From positions 124,001 through 188,000 of the forward strand of contig NZ_PTXL01000010.1 in the NCBI RefSeq assembly GCF_004343775.1: a stretch of 64,000 nucleotides of DNA. The letters run 5' to 3'. Source of the DNA: Burkholderia sp. SRS-46. Lineage in GTDB: Bacteria > Pseudomonadota > Gammaproteobacteria > Burkholderiales > Burkholderiaceae. Of the stretch, positions 36,701-45,230 are shown piece after piece. Made by a program: the position numbers and the translations under genes. Under the pieces are notes generated by a model. That model saw nothing but the letters and a program-made list of their open reading frames with translations. It searched no databases and was not told the origin of the DNA. How positions within the stretch are numbered: position 1 is the first letter of the stretch; every line of letters begins with the position of its first letter.

Positions 36701-38587
36701 CGTGGCGTTTGCACCGGCACCCAGCGCCAGCGCGTTGATCGCACTGCTATGCGCGCCGGACCCGAGCGCGACGCCACCCGCGTTCAGCGCGCTCGCGTTC
36801 GCGCCTTGCGCGATCGACTGCGCGCCGGCGGCCGTCGCACCGCTGCCGAACGCGATCGCGTCGGCCTGGGCCGAGCTCGCGCCCTGGCCGATGGCCACGC
36901 CACCGGGCGCGGTCGAATCGACGATCGCGCCATTGCCGATGCCCACGCCGTTGTTGCCGTTGACGACGGTCGTCGGGCCGACCGCGACGGAATCCGTGCC
37001 GACCGCGAGCGAATCCGCCTGGGTCGAGTTCGCATGGAAGTACTTGATACCCTGGGAATTGATGTTGCTGATGGCTGAGCCGACGTTGTTGCTGGTCGTC
37101 GTCGTGCCATCCGCGTTGTACGTCGTGTACGTCGGCGCGGAGATCGTGCCGGTCGTTGCATTGTATGTCGCGCCTCCACCGAGCGCGGCGGCAGTACTCT
37201 GGCCGAGGTCGTTGGTGATTGCCGTGACCGCGTTCAGGCTGGTGGATGTCGATGTCGACAGCGTGGTAAGCGCCTGGTTCGTTGCATCCAGCTGCGAGCC
37301 GTTTACTGCATCGGTACTGGCAGAACTGATGCGTCCGGCCGCAACATTGGTCACTTGACGTTCACTGCCCGGTGCCCCGACGCTCACGACGCTAGCCGGA
37401 TTGGTACCCGCGAAGCCGTATATCGTGCCACCGATCGTTGCATTCGCGGTAGGGTTCGGCGCGGCCGTCACCGCCCCGGAACCCAGCGCCACGTCCCCCA
37501 CATTGATGGCCTTCGCTCCTGAGCCGAACGCGACCGCACCAGCAGCGGCCGCTGTCGACGTATTGCCCAGTGCGATCGATCCGAGCCCCTGTGCGTTGTT
37601 GCTATTACCGATCGCAATCGCACCATCTCCGTTTGCCGTATTGTTCGCCCCCATTGCAACGGCACCCGTGCCAACTGCACTACCGGGGTCGCCAATGGCC
37701 ACTGCACCGTCGCCATTGGCCGTTTGACTTTCGCCAAGCGCCACAGCACCCGTACCGCCCGTTACCAGGGAACTATGACCCGCAGCTATCGAGCCCGTTC
37801 CCGCAACCGAGGCAACCGTATTGCTGTCCCCTATCGCGAGCGTCGAGATTGCAAGCGCTTGAGATTTGTAGCCAACGGCCGTGGCACTCGTCGCCCCGGC
37901 TGACGACGATGCGCCCAATGCTGAAGCCTGTACGCCTGTCGCGCGTGCTCCCGGTCCCACTGCAGTCGCAATTGTTCCTGCTGCATTGGAGAAAGTACCC
38001 AACGCCAGAGAGTTCGTCGCGCTCGCCGTCGCGTTCGCTCCGATGGCGGTTGACCCGCTGCTGCCGGACGCTCTTGTGCCCACTCCAAATGCAGTCGACT
38101 GATTCGCTGATGCAACAGCGCTATCTCCGATCGCGGACGCCTGGGTGCCGGACGCCGTCGTAAGATAGCCAATCGAAATCGTTCGATTACCCGAAGCTTG
38201 TGCGGGGCCGCCGTCTGGACCAATTGCAATCGCGTTGTCGCCCGTCGTGCTGGCGTTATTGATAATCGAGAGGGATTCAATGCCAGTCGCAATAGCGCTG
38301 CTTCCTACGGTCGCGTATCCAGTATCTTCGCCAATCCCGATCGATACGGGACCCGTGGCCATGCCATCGTTGCCAACGGGTGCATACTGCGCCAGCGCCG
38401 CATGAGGAAGCAGCGTGCCACACAGACCGAGCACGGTGGCCATGCCCGCACTCAAGATTATGTCCCTACCGTCGCAGACGGCACTGCCAGACCCGGCTTT
38501 ACCTTTACCCACTGTGGAATCATGCTCCGACACAGCAACACATGTGCCGAGAGCTTGATTCCAGACCGTCCTAAATACGTTGTTCAT
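33734..38587 (-). CDS. Trimeric autotransporter adhesin (YadA/BpaC-like)
   Basis: A 1,617-residue type Vc autotransporter. The N-terminus is an ESPR extended signal (MNNVFRTVWNQALGTCVAVS) followed by a hydrophobic core ending in PHAALA. The passenger is made of Hep_Hag head repeats (AIGxxAxAxGxxSxAxG) interspersed with neck/YadA-stalk units of the form VSVGxxGxERQxxNVAAG, STDAVNGSQL and repeated KYFHANS blocks. The last ~60 residues (FAMGVGTATFSGQKAMAIGV, ending AGMLYQWK) are the YadA membrane anchor that trimerises into a 12-stranded barrel. Start ATG 38587 has a GAGAGG site. It should sit on the cell surface and bind host or matrix ligands. The internal units are repetitive, so length variation is likely. 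Confidence 0.92.
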   Translation of the reverse strand: MNNVFRTVWNQALGTCVAVSEHDSTVGKGKAGSGSAVCDGRDIILSAGMATVLGLCGTLLPHAALAQYAPVGNDGMATGPVSIGIGEDTGYATVGSSAIATGIESLSIINNASTTGDNAIAIGPDGGPAQASGNRTISIGYLTTASGTQASAIGDSAVASANQSTAFGVGTRASGSSGSTAIGANATASATNSLALGTFSNAAGTIATAVGPGARATGVQASALGASSSAGATSATAVGYKSQALAISTLAIGDSNTVASVAGTGSIAAGHSSLVTGGTGAVALGESQTANGDGAVAIGDPGSAVGTGAVAMGANNTANGDGAIAIGNSNNAQGLGSIALGNTSTAAAAGAVAFGSGAKAINVGDVALGSGAVTAAPNPTANATIGGTIYGFAGTNPASVVSVGAPGSERQVTNVAAGRISSASTDAVNGSQLDATNQALTTLSTSTSTSLNAVTAITNDLGQSTAAALGGGATYNATTGTISAPTYTTYNADGTTTTSNNVGSAISNINSQGIKYFHANSTQADSLAVGTDSVAVGPTTVVNGNNGVGIGNGAIVDSTAPGGVAIGQGASSAQADAIAFGSGATAAGAQSIAQGANASALNAGGVALGSGAHSSAINALALGAGANATLANSVALGAGSTTAAPNTGTTALYGGTAAGLASAANGVVSVGASGQERQLQNVAAGVVSAASTDAINGSQLFSVVSGVNTLGSSVASSLGGGSTYNSATGVVTANLSYAGNTYSSVQNVLNAIGGGGTTAGVKYFHANSTGVDSRALGADSVAIGTNAVANDAGDIALGANSTSAAVTPTSGATIGGTHYVFAGANPTSAVSMGTNGAERQIQNVAAGQLNPTSTDAVNGSQLYATNQQVTANTTAINNMTNGGGIKYFHANSTAADSQATGADSVAIGGGAQATTANSVALGANSTTNANLGLAAYNPGTAPLAGATPAGEVSVGSAGAERRITNVAAGAAPTDAVNVSQLQAVSSKVSQVQNDALMWDPTANGGAGAFSAKHGGSSPNTITNVAAGALSPTSTDAVNGSQLYATNQNVTSVTNAVNNIQNGGGIKYFRANSSAADSQATGTDSVAIGPQAIAGGTNSLAAGNGAQAQAANALAFGAQSSASIAGGVAIGSGSVSDRAVLSGAGSVTIGSRAVPFNTSDQTLLGAVSFGSASGNTYRQLTNVADGTQAQDAVTVRQLAGALSSFAVSGQMYFHANSARTDSLAVGAESVAVGPTTVVNGDNGVGIGNGAIVDATAPGGVAIGQGSSAAQADALALGSGAAAGGAQSIAQGANARALNAGSVALGSGAQGSAINALALGAGASATFANSVALGAGSLTAVGALNNYVAYGLSSPQSSAGEVNVGNRQITGLAAGRAGADAVNVSQLDAVASKLTTLINQQRGGDGGSFSSVPSAGGTPASPTGSNSSAGGSGAVASGASSTAVGNGSQASGSGSTAMGVGATSSGNHSVAIGTGSDDGGRSGVVAVGSDKAARQVVNVAEGTQGTDAVNVNQLYAVSGALSTSVNNLGNHVNQLQQQIQQTDAMAREGIAATAAIASIPHMDRDSNFAMGVGTATFSGQKAMAIGVQARVTENLKATLNGGFSGSQRVVGAGMLYQWK

Positions 38588-39252
38588 CGTGTCCTCTCAT
38601 AACACTATGTAGTACGAATAAAATTGGATAAGCTCGGCGCACACTGAAACGCGCGAGCAACGTCGTCAAATCATGACGCAAACGTCTGCGCAACACGGCC
38701 CCTCTCAGACCGTAGTGCAACCCGCGAACGTTTGCGAGCAAGGCCAGTCAGTCGATACCGTCACGGCCTGAAACGGATTCGCTCATACAGCTCACGATGA
38801 ACAAACGCGTACGAAGTCATTTCGGGCGCCGGGACGTCCGAAACAGGTATTCAAAAACGACGAATTTGGCGGGACGCCCGTGGCAGCCCGCCTTCTTCGG
38901 CCGCCAGAGGGCGATTAATTGCTCAGCGAGGATCGTAGCGTCGGACAACACCTGCGACGACACACCGCCTGGTTGAATGATCGCCGGATGACGCTCCGGC
39001 TCGATCGTGCTCTCTATCCGATCCTGCGGTGCTCCGATTTCTCATGATTCCCGTGCCATGTCCTGTAGCGCGTTTGAACGCAATTTATTTGCATTCGAAA
39101 CGACAATAACCTTCGCGTCGAGTAAGTCGCATCATTTTTATGTCCAGTCGAGTCGCGAAGGTCGAGCGGTCTGCAATATATAGGGCCGCTTCATCTTTCT
39201 TGGAATATCGAAACCCCGTTTCCCAGCATTTGTATTGCGCAGCTATATCACG
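38588..39252. other. Upstream region of adhesin; no intact gene
   Basis: This 665-base region lies between two minus-strand genes and must contain the adhesin promoter, but no clear -35/-10 pair stands out. On the minus strand, 38845-39030 encodes ILAEQLIALWRPKKAGCHGR then VVFEYLFRTSRRPK and a stop; it lacks a proper start and may be a gene remnant. Confidence 0.4.
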
Positions 39253-40647
39253 TCAGTCCGTGATCATCAGATTCGAAACCAGGCTGTCATTCGCAACACT
39301 TAATTTCACTGCGACAGTGCGAGCACTAAACGTTGCTGCGTAGATGTAGGCGATGTCATCGCCCTCCTCGCGACGTTCGGTGAGCTCGAGTTTGATGAGA
39401 GGCCCCAGTGCCTTGAGCATTGGAGCAAGCTCTTTGTTCGCAGCCTCGGCGAATCTTGGCACCGCCAGCGGAACGTCCTTCTGGCGAAGCTTTCCAGCCC
39501 GAACGAGCTCGATCAGCGCGGCGACACGATTGTCGAGAGCGGGCTCACGTGTAGGGCGAGACTCGGGCGTAACGAGCCGCGGATCCCACAGTTCGGCTAT
39601 GCCATCCATGAAGGTATTGAGCTGAGACTCAGCCAAATTGGTGAGCAGGAGCACCGAAAGGCCATCGCCGAGGTAGCGCGAATAGTACGCACGAAAGCCC
39701 TGCCACGTGCCGGCATGGCTATAGCGCGGGCTCCCGCCAGCTTCGTTGATCTCCCAACCGAAACCGTAAGGAAACGGCTTGCCGCTATTGAGCCGAACTG
39801 GGGTATAGACCTGCTTCCAGCCGTCGCGTGAGAGCACCGCGTTGCTTTCCACCCCTCTCTCCCAGGCAATCATGTCATTGAGTGAAAGATAGAGGGAGCC
39901 ATCCGCCGTCGGGTTTGCCATCGATACCCAATCCTGGTTCTTCAGCACGCCATCGACAAGCTGATAGCCTGCTGCCCGATTGGGAACAATGTCGCGATCG
40001 TTGACCCCGCGTGCCGTCTTCATTCCCAAGGGTTTGAACACATCAGTGTCCAGAACCTCCAGATAGGATCGGCCCGATACATTTTTCACCAGGATGCCAA
40101 GCAGAACGTACCCCGTATTGCTGTAGTTCCAGCGCGAACCGGGCTTGAAATCGAGCGGCAACTCATATGCCATCCTCACGAGTTCATCGTCGGTATAATC
40201 ATGCCGATAGTCGTAAACCGAACCATAATAATCGGGGATACCCGACGTATGAGTGAGCAGATGCCGGATGGTAATGGTGCGCCAGCTTTCGGGTGTAGCT
40301 TTCAAGTATTTGCTTACAGGATCATCGAGTCCCATCCTGCCCTGCTCGACCTGTCTCATGATGGCCACGGCCGTGAACATCTTGCCGACAGAGCCCGACT
40401 GAAAGACCGTATCGGTCGTCACCGGCACATCGTGCTCGATCGTAGCTTTGCCATAGCCCTTGGCGACGACAGCCTCACCCTTGTGCATCACCGCAATTGC
40501 AACGCCGGGCACTTTCTGCGACTGCATCTGGACCTCGACGAAACTATCGAGCTGCTTCCTGAATTTGTCGCGATCGGGTTCCGCCGTCGCCGGCGCGGCA
40601 ACACACAGCATTGTCAACGCACATATTCCCGCAATCTGTCTCAACAT
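39253..40647 (-). CDS. Serine hydrolase of the beta-lactamase/class C fold
   Basis: I choose ATG 40647, where the protein begins with a Sec signal peptide (MLRQIAGICALTMLCVAAPATA); an upstream in-frame ATG would add an implausible leader. The 464-residue precursor carries the SxxK motif as SVGK (in QSGSVGKMFTAVAI) and YxN as YSN (in WNYSNTGYVLLGIL), with a candidate third box near YSHAGTWQGF. This is the fold of class C beta-lactamases, DD-peptidases and EstB-type esterases. A ~100-residue C-terminal domain follows. It is periplasmic and probably an esterase or peptidase rather than a resistance enzyme, but the substrate is unknown. Confidence 0.85.
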   Translation of the reverse strand: MLRQIAGICALTMLCVAAPATAEPDRDKFRKQLDSFVEVQMQSQKVPGVAIAVMHKGEAVVAKGYGKATIEHDVPVTTDTVFQSGSVGKMFTAVAIMRQVEQGRMGLDDPVSKYLKATPESWRTITIRHLLTHTSGIPDYYGSVYDYRHDYTDDELVRMAYELPLDFKPGSRWNYSNTGYVLLGILVKNVSGRSYLEVLDTDVFKPLGMKTARGVNDRDIVPNRAAGYQLVDGVLKNQDWVSMANPTADGSLYLSLNDMIAWERGVESNAVLSRDGWKQVYTPVRLNSGKPFPYGFGWEINEAGGSPRYSHAGTWQGFRAYYSRYLGDGLSVLLLTNLAESQLNTFMDGIAELWDPRLVTPESRPTREPALDNRVAALIELVRAGKLRQKDVPLAVPRFAEAANKELAPMLKALGPLIKLELTERREEGDDIAYIYAATFSARTVAVKLSVANDSLVSNLMITD

Positions 40648-41359
40648 ATTCTCTTGCCTCTCGATATCGGTGAATCGAACTGGGAGATTGGATCTGCGGC
40701 AGGCACGTCTCGGTTGATGTGCTGCGATCCAATGGCGGCAATCCTTGTTGACAGCGACATCGGTCAACTCACTGAATGTCCGGCACCATACTTCCGAGCG
40801 GCCGCGACAGTCGGGAATACAAAGTCAACCAAATCCAAATCCCTTTGTGATGTACGCTACGAGCACGACTTTGTTCGTGGCCACCCTTGATGCCTACCCG
40901 AGGCCGAGCGCATTCATGGTGCCGTTCATGCACCACACCCGCAGCTAGACCGTACTTGCTGCACTCCTTGAACTTGGTGTAACCAAACCCCGTGATAGCT
41001 AATCCGATGCCCCGCTGCGGTCGGCGTTTTGCCGACACCCGTCAATTCACCCGCGCTTTTTACGATCCATCCATACGCATACGTATGTGTATGGATGGAT
41101 CGTAAGAGAGGACGACTCACATGTCAATGAGCTTTCAATACCTTGTCATGCCGGCGCCCAACAATTTTCGCTTTCGCAGAAGAAGACGAACACGAAGAAT
41201 CGATTTCCGGAAGAAAAGTCATCAGGACTCAGAACTAACACAATGCCGCCAATACAACTGGAAATTTGGCCTGACGACATCCAGCCCTTTGAAAAACCGG
41301 GCACAGCCTCTCACTTGAACCGGCGGGCAGGCGTGAGACTGTTTTGGGCACGTCATCCA
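40648..41359. other. Gene-poor stretch with palindrome
   Basis: No gene is supported here. The stretch holds a hairpin GTCGGC-GTTTT-GCCGAC (41021-41037) and the long palindrome at 41061-41104 listed next. A 65-codon plus-strand frame starts at 41121 behind a GAGAGGA-like site, but it is arginine-rich without recognisable features and I do not call it. Confidence 0.4.
41061..41104. repeat. 44-nt near-perfect palindrome
   Basis: TACGATCCATCCATAC (41061-41076) is exactly mirrored by GTATGGATGGATCGTA (41089-41104), and the 12 bases between (GCATACGTATGT) are themselves palindromic except for one G/T pair. The result is two 22-base arms with no loop. No T-tract flanks it. It could be a cruciform, a dimeric operator or a mobile-element site. 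Confidence 0.85.
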
Positions 41360-41818
41360 CTATCTGTCGATCGAGAGTTCGAGGATTTCATCTCCGGCCT
41401 CATCCCGCTCTCCTGTCGACGTCCAGCCCAGGCGTCGATAGAAGCTGTACGAGCGCACGTTCGGATCGCTGGAGCATGCCAAAAACAAACGATTGAATCC
41501 TCGACGTCGAAGATTCTCGGTCATCAGTCCAAGCAAGGTTTTGCCAATTCCTTGCCCCTCGTATGCGGGAAGCAGGGCGAGCACGACGATCTCGCCGGTA
41601 TCCCGGTCACCAAAGCAGTAGCCGATTATCCGGCCGTCCATGCAGGCCACGAAGCCGGGGACGCTACCGTCTAGGATGCCAGCGCCCCATGACTCGGCGG
41701 TGATTCCTAGCGCGCGTAATTCTTCTTCTGAAAATGCATTCTCTCTCGTCAGCCCCCGGATGATGATGCACAAGGATGCGTCATCAGACGTTGCTGGGCG
41801 ATATGTCAGTTTAGCCAT
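41360..41818 (-). CDS. GNAT family N-acetyltransferase
   Basis: A 152-residue single-domain protein with the acetyl-CoA-binding motif VLALLPAYEGQGIGKTLLGL (Q-G-I-G-K in the usual Q/RxxGxG/A position) and the downstream helix/strand LACSSDPNVRSYSFYRRLGW typical of GNAT motif B. It should transfer acetyl from acetyl-CoA to an amine; the substrate is not predictable. The start at ATG 41818 fits the family length. It stands alone with no operon partner. Confidence 0.88.
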   Translation of the reverse strand: MAKLTYRPATSDDASLCIIIRGLTRENAFSEEELRALGITAESWGAGILDGSVPGFVACMDGRIIGYCFGDRDTGEIVVLALLPAYEGQGIGKTLLGLMTENLRRRGFNRLFLACSSDPNVRSYSFYRRLGWTSTGERDEAGDEILELSIDR

Positions 41819-41922
41819 GAGCCAATTTCACTATGATGGTGGTCACGAGTCCAGGAGGACAGAAGGAGTAACGATTGTGACCAGGGTGGGTGGATAAGGA
41901 AGATCGAATCACCCCATGCCGT

Positions 41923-42003
41923 TTACCGATCGCTCGTGCGTCCGGCTTCGACTTCCTTCGACGCTGCGATGATCTGTTCTTCACCGAACTGCGCCGTCTT
42001 CAT
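41923..42003 (-). mobile_element. IS3-family OrfA N-terminal remnant
   Basis: From ATG 42001-42003 the minus strand reads MKTAQFGEEQIIAASKEVEA, then GRTSDR and a stop. This is the conserved start of IS3-family OrfA (usual form S/Q-F-x-EEQII). Only 26 codons remain. Typical element-end sequence lies beyond 42003 toward 42080; the other end is lost. Confidence 0.7.
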
Positions 42004-42336
42004 GACCGGGTTTCTCCTGCGGCGTTGCCGCTAACACTACAGCGGGATGCGTCAGAGGGGAAATGCCAATCTTCTGGTGCAAAACCACCGCGCCATTTTT
42101 TTGATGAAAGTCCCACAATGCGGACCTTGATGGTTTTTTCTGTATCGGGAGGAATCGACAATCAGTGATTTCGCGATGATGATCGTCTTGCGAGGGGCTT
42201 CAATGTGTCAGGCGATCAAATCCTCGGTGCCGTTACATGACACGCCCGATCCGGAGCGCGGATGCATGCTCTCATGCTCCGGTCTTGCAAATGCCATGCA
42301 TGTGGCACGACACTGTCGACTGGAGAACGAAATTAG

Positions 42337-44298
42337 ATGACCATCGAACGTATGCAACCTTCGCACGCGGATCTGATTCAATCACAAGAGCTCTTTGGCG
42401 CGAATACACTGGACACCGCACAATTTTCGCCCGATGGCGCCCTGAACGTCATGGATTTCGGCGCGAAAGGGGATGGGGTGACAGATGACAGTGCGGCGAT
42501 TCAGGCAGCCATCAACGCCGCGATGGCCAACGGCAAGCAGCTTCGATTCCCGGGTGGCACCTATGTCGTGGGCAGATCCGTTTCCAATGTGACGGGCCGA
42601 GACATCGACATCGTTTTCGAGGCGAGTGCAATTATCGATGGTCGTTCCAGTGCCGCCGCTTACCTGATCACCCTGGGTGGTACTGCCGGTGCGGACACGT
42701 CCCTGAGCAAAAATGCGGATAAGGGGGCGAAATCGATTCTGGTACCGGGCCACGGCCTCGTAGCGGGAGACATCTTTCGAATCCAGTCGACGGATTTGTG
42801 GAACCCGACCCGCCCTTACTACTATCGAGGCGAAATCTGCCGTGTCTATGCAGTCTCGGGGGATACCGTCTACGTCGAAACCCCGCTGTACGACTCGTAC
42901 GTTGCCCATACAACGAAAGTCTGCAAGTACATGGCGGGCAAATGCCGCATCGAAGGAATGCGCATCCTGCGAAACAGCAACCAGGCCGGGCTCCAGTTGC
43001 AATATGTTCGAGACTATCGACTGTCTCGCGTCGATATCCAAGGCGCCAATGAGCGATGTCTGTATTTGCTGGAATGCTTCAATGGCGTCGTCGATAGCGC
43101 TTGCCTCAACGGCAAGTACTATCCCGGGGCATCTACGGCGTACGGGCTCTCGATCGGTTCGTGCCAGCACCTGAGAATTCAGAGTGGCTATTTCGTTGGC
43201 GGTCGCCACGGCATCGCGATTGGTGGCACGTTCCCCGTGCGTGACGTCAAAGTCTTCGGTGCCAATGTCAACAACGATGACAAAAGCCGCACCTTCAGTC
43301 TCGATTCGCACGGGAATGCCGAGTTTATCGAATTCTACGGTTGTCACGTTCACAACGGCGCAGCACTGCAAGCCATCAACGTTCGCGTCATTGGAGGTGA
43401 GTACCGTGCGACAACCGCTGCTGCCGCGCTGTGGTTCATTCCCGAAATCAGCGGATCGTACATCGAAGCCAGATCTGTTTACGCGCTGAACCACGCCGGG
43501 CTGACCGGCGTGTCAGTTGTGCTTTATCACGACGCTCTCACATTCGACACGGTCACGCTGGACGGCATCACCGTCGAAACGGTCCCCTCAACCGTTGCGG
43601 GGACGGTGGGGCTGGTCAACGTTTCACTGAACAATCCCGCGTGGAGCGGAAGTATCCGTCGCCTGACAATCGCAAATGTCCGAGCCCGCTTCCTGGCGTC
43701 TCCCTCCTCTATTGGTTACGTAATAGCGGTCGGGGCAAATTCCAATCTGACGGCTGACGTCGACCTCTATGACAATGAGGCTATCGGCCCGAATTTGAAC
43801 GTGAGGAGCTTGTACGTAAAGGTCGACGGCACCATCCGTTCGCGCGGCAATCGATATATCGGCGGCGATCCAGCAAGCTATTCCGGCGTTGTCATCGCAG
43901 GGGATTTCTACTCCGACAGTGACGAGTTCGATGGCGGCGGATCGGCGCTCTACCTGTACTTGAGTACCTCCGGGAAGATCAGCCTGCGGAACGGATACCT
44001 GAAGGGAATGACACATCCGGTCGGTGGTATTTATGCGCCGAACGCGACGGATATCCGCTACAGCAACATGGAAAAGATCGACGTCAATGGTGATTTCAAC
44101 GGAACGTTGACGCGTCCATATATGGAGCTGACCGATGCCGGCACCCGGGTCCTGTACCGAATCGTCCCTCCGGAGATTGGCTCATGGGGCATCGGAGATC
44201 GTACCGTCAATTCACGTCCTGCGGTGGGTCAACCCAAGGCCTGGGTCTGTACGGCGGAAGGAACGCCTGGAACCTGGGTGAGCGAAGGCAACCTCTAG
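42337..44298 (+). CDS. Pectate-lyase-3 fold beta-helix protein, tailspike-like
   Basis: A 653-residue protein. Near the N-terminus it has the segment VMDFGAKGDGVTDDSAAIQA (residues ~38-57), the hallmark of pectate-lyase-3/phage tailspike proteins, followed by a long right-handed parallel beta-helix (many short strands with small-residue turns, e.g. LRIQSGYFVGGRHGIAIGGT, SGKISLRNGYLKG). The C-terminal ~50 residues (VNSRPAVGQPKAWVCTAEGT, PGTWVSEGNL) resemble the terminal knob of tail fibres. No signal peptide is visible. Such proteins depolymerise polysaccharide when carried on phage tails, or process exopolysaccharide. No other phage gene is nearby, so it is an orphan; the catalytic residues are not identifiable. 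Confidence 0.75.
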   Translation: MTIERMQPSHADLIQSQELFGANTLDTAQFSPDGALNVMDFGAKGDGVTDDSAAIQAAINAAMANGKQLRFPGGTYVVGRSVSNVTGRDIDIVFEASAIIDGRSSAAAYLITLGGTAGADTSLSKNADKGAKSILVPGHGLVAGDIFRIQSTDLWNPTRPYYYRGEICRVYAVSGDTVYVETPLYDSYVAHTTKVCKYMAGKCRIEGMRILRNSNQAGLQLQYVRDYRLSRVDIQGANERCLYLLECFNGVVDSACLNGKYYPGASTAYGLSIGSCQHLRIQSGYFVGGRHGIAIGGTFPVRDVKVFGANVNNDDKSRTFSLDSHGNAEFIEFYGCHVHNGAALQAINVRVIGGEYRATTAAAALWFIPEISGSYIEARSVYALNHAGLTGVSVVLYHDALTFDTVTLDGITVETVPSTVAGTVGLVNVSLNNPAWSGSIRRLTIANVRARFLASPSSIGYVIAVGANSNLTADVDLYDNEAIGPNLNVRSLYVKVDGTIRSRGNRYIGGDPASYSGVVIAGDFYSDSDEFDGGGSALYLYLSTSGKISLRNGYLKGMTHPVGGIYAPNATDIRYSNMEKIDVNGDFNGTLTRPYMELTDAGTRVLYRIVPPEIGSWGIGDRTVNSRPAVGQPKAWVCTAEGTPGTWVSEGNL

Positions 44299-44386
44299 CA
44301 TGACGTTTGATGCGTGACGCAATCGTTCCGTTGCGGGTTGCCCTTCCCGGCTTCCCGCCCGGCTAGTCACGACTCGCTCGTTGAGA

Positions 44387-44785
44387 TCACCGTGAAAGCA
44401 TCCCGATTTCGATACTGCATACCGGCAGCGGCTGAGGAAAGATATGTCGCGTCGTCTTCGGGGGATAGAGCGCTCGGGCCCGCGAACGCGCGACGATCCG
44501 TTCACCGTCGACCCGAAAATCCGGACGTCGAGTCTCGACCCCGACCTGCAGGTAGTCCAGCAGCACGCAAGGTACACGCGACAGACATAGACGACGTGCT
44601 GCCGCCAGCCGGTGATGACCATCCATTACGGCGAGGCTCGTACGCTCGAGTACGATCGGGGCAGTCCAGCGGCCGCTGTGCTCGATGCTCGCCAGCACTT
44701 CGAGCAGGCGCAGCTCGTCGTGCTCCTCGTTCGGCAGGATTTGATCGATCGAAATCAGTTCGATACTCCAGGTGTCATGCTGCAT
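44387..44785 (-). CDS. SbnI-like ParB-fold protein (putative serine kinase/regulator)
   Basis: The start is ATG 44785 with AAGGA upstream; the longer frame has no supporting site. The 132-residue protein has a ParB/sulfiredoxin-like core: IELISIDQILPNEEHDELRL, TAPIVLERTSLAVMDGHHRL (DGHHR at 55-59). In Staphylococcus aureus SbnI (254 residues) this fold phosphorylates free serine to O-phospho-L-serine, the substrate of SbnA, and a second domain senses haem. This protein has only the first part. Encoded at the end of an operon with SbnA and SbnB homologues, it most likely supplies O-phosphoserine. Kinase activity is not proven by the sequence. Confidence 0.7.
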   Translation of the reverse strand: MQHDTWSIELISIDQILPNEEHDELRLLEVLASIEHSGRWTAPIVLERTSLAVMDGHHRLAAARRLCLSRVPCVLLDYLQVGVETRRPDFRVDGERIVARSRARALYPPKTTRHIFPQPLPVCSIEIGMLSR

Positions 44786-44817
44786 GGCGTGATCCTTCGA
44801 AATCGATGAAAGGAAAA

Positions 44818-45230
44818 TCAACTCGTTTGACCCAGATAGAGCGAAGCGATTGCGCGCAGACTGGGTGGGGAGAACCGCTCGGGATGCAAATGCGCGGCTG
44901 CTTCGGCCAGCACCGCGTGACGCGCGATCGGCCCGAACGATTCGATCCAGTGACCGCCGACGCGTACGATCCGCGCACGATGTACGGTGGACAGGTATCT
45001 CCACGTCGGATTCGTTTCGAAGCTGTGCGAACCGCCGTCGCCGTATACGAAGATGGTGTCCGGCTTCGCGATGAACAAGGTCTCTAGGCTCATCTGGAAG
45101 GCCGTGTTGTCACGTCACGCCGGCAGCGGGTCGCCACGCGACATTGACGCCACCGAGCAAGTTCAGTAACGAGCAGGTCATGTTCTCGTCATAGAACGCC
45201 CACGGCGCTGTGCCCGAGCCCCAGACGAAC
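44818..45230 (-). pseudogene. Iron-siderophore periplasmic binding protein remnant
   Basis: Two frames together give the C-terminal half of a FecB/FhuD-type binding protein. The first part (in frame with the truncated permease) reads WGSGTAPWAFYDENMTCSLL, NLLGGVNVAW; after the stop at 45110-45112 a one-base shift restores NTAFQMSLETLFIAKPDTIF, VYGDGG, and GGHWIESFGPIARHAVLAEA. The N-terminal half with signal peptide is absent. The fragment is fused by deletion to the permease and cannot make a working binding protein. Confidence 0.75.

Noticed and set aside
34436..37078. 880-codon open frame on the plus strand
   Set aside because: It is antisense to the repetitive adhesin gene. The frame stays open because of GC-rich repeats, and the translation is arginine-rich with no family features.
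39253..40647. Class C beta-lactamase resistance gene
   Set aside because: The SxxK and YxN motifs are shared by many esterases and peptidases; the ~100-residue C-terminal extension is unlike AmpC and no ampR neighbour exists.
41121..41318. 65-codon plus-strand gene beside the palindrome
   Set aside because: It has a passable ribosome site, but the composition is poor in hydrophobic residues and it lacks any recognisable feature.
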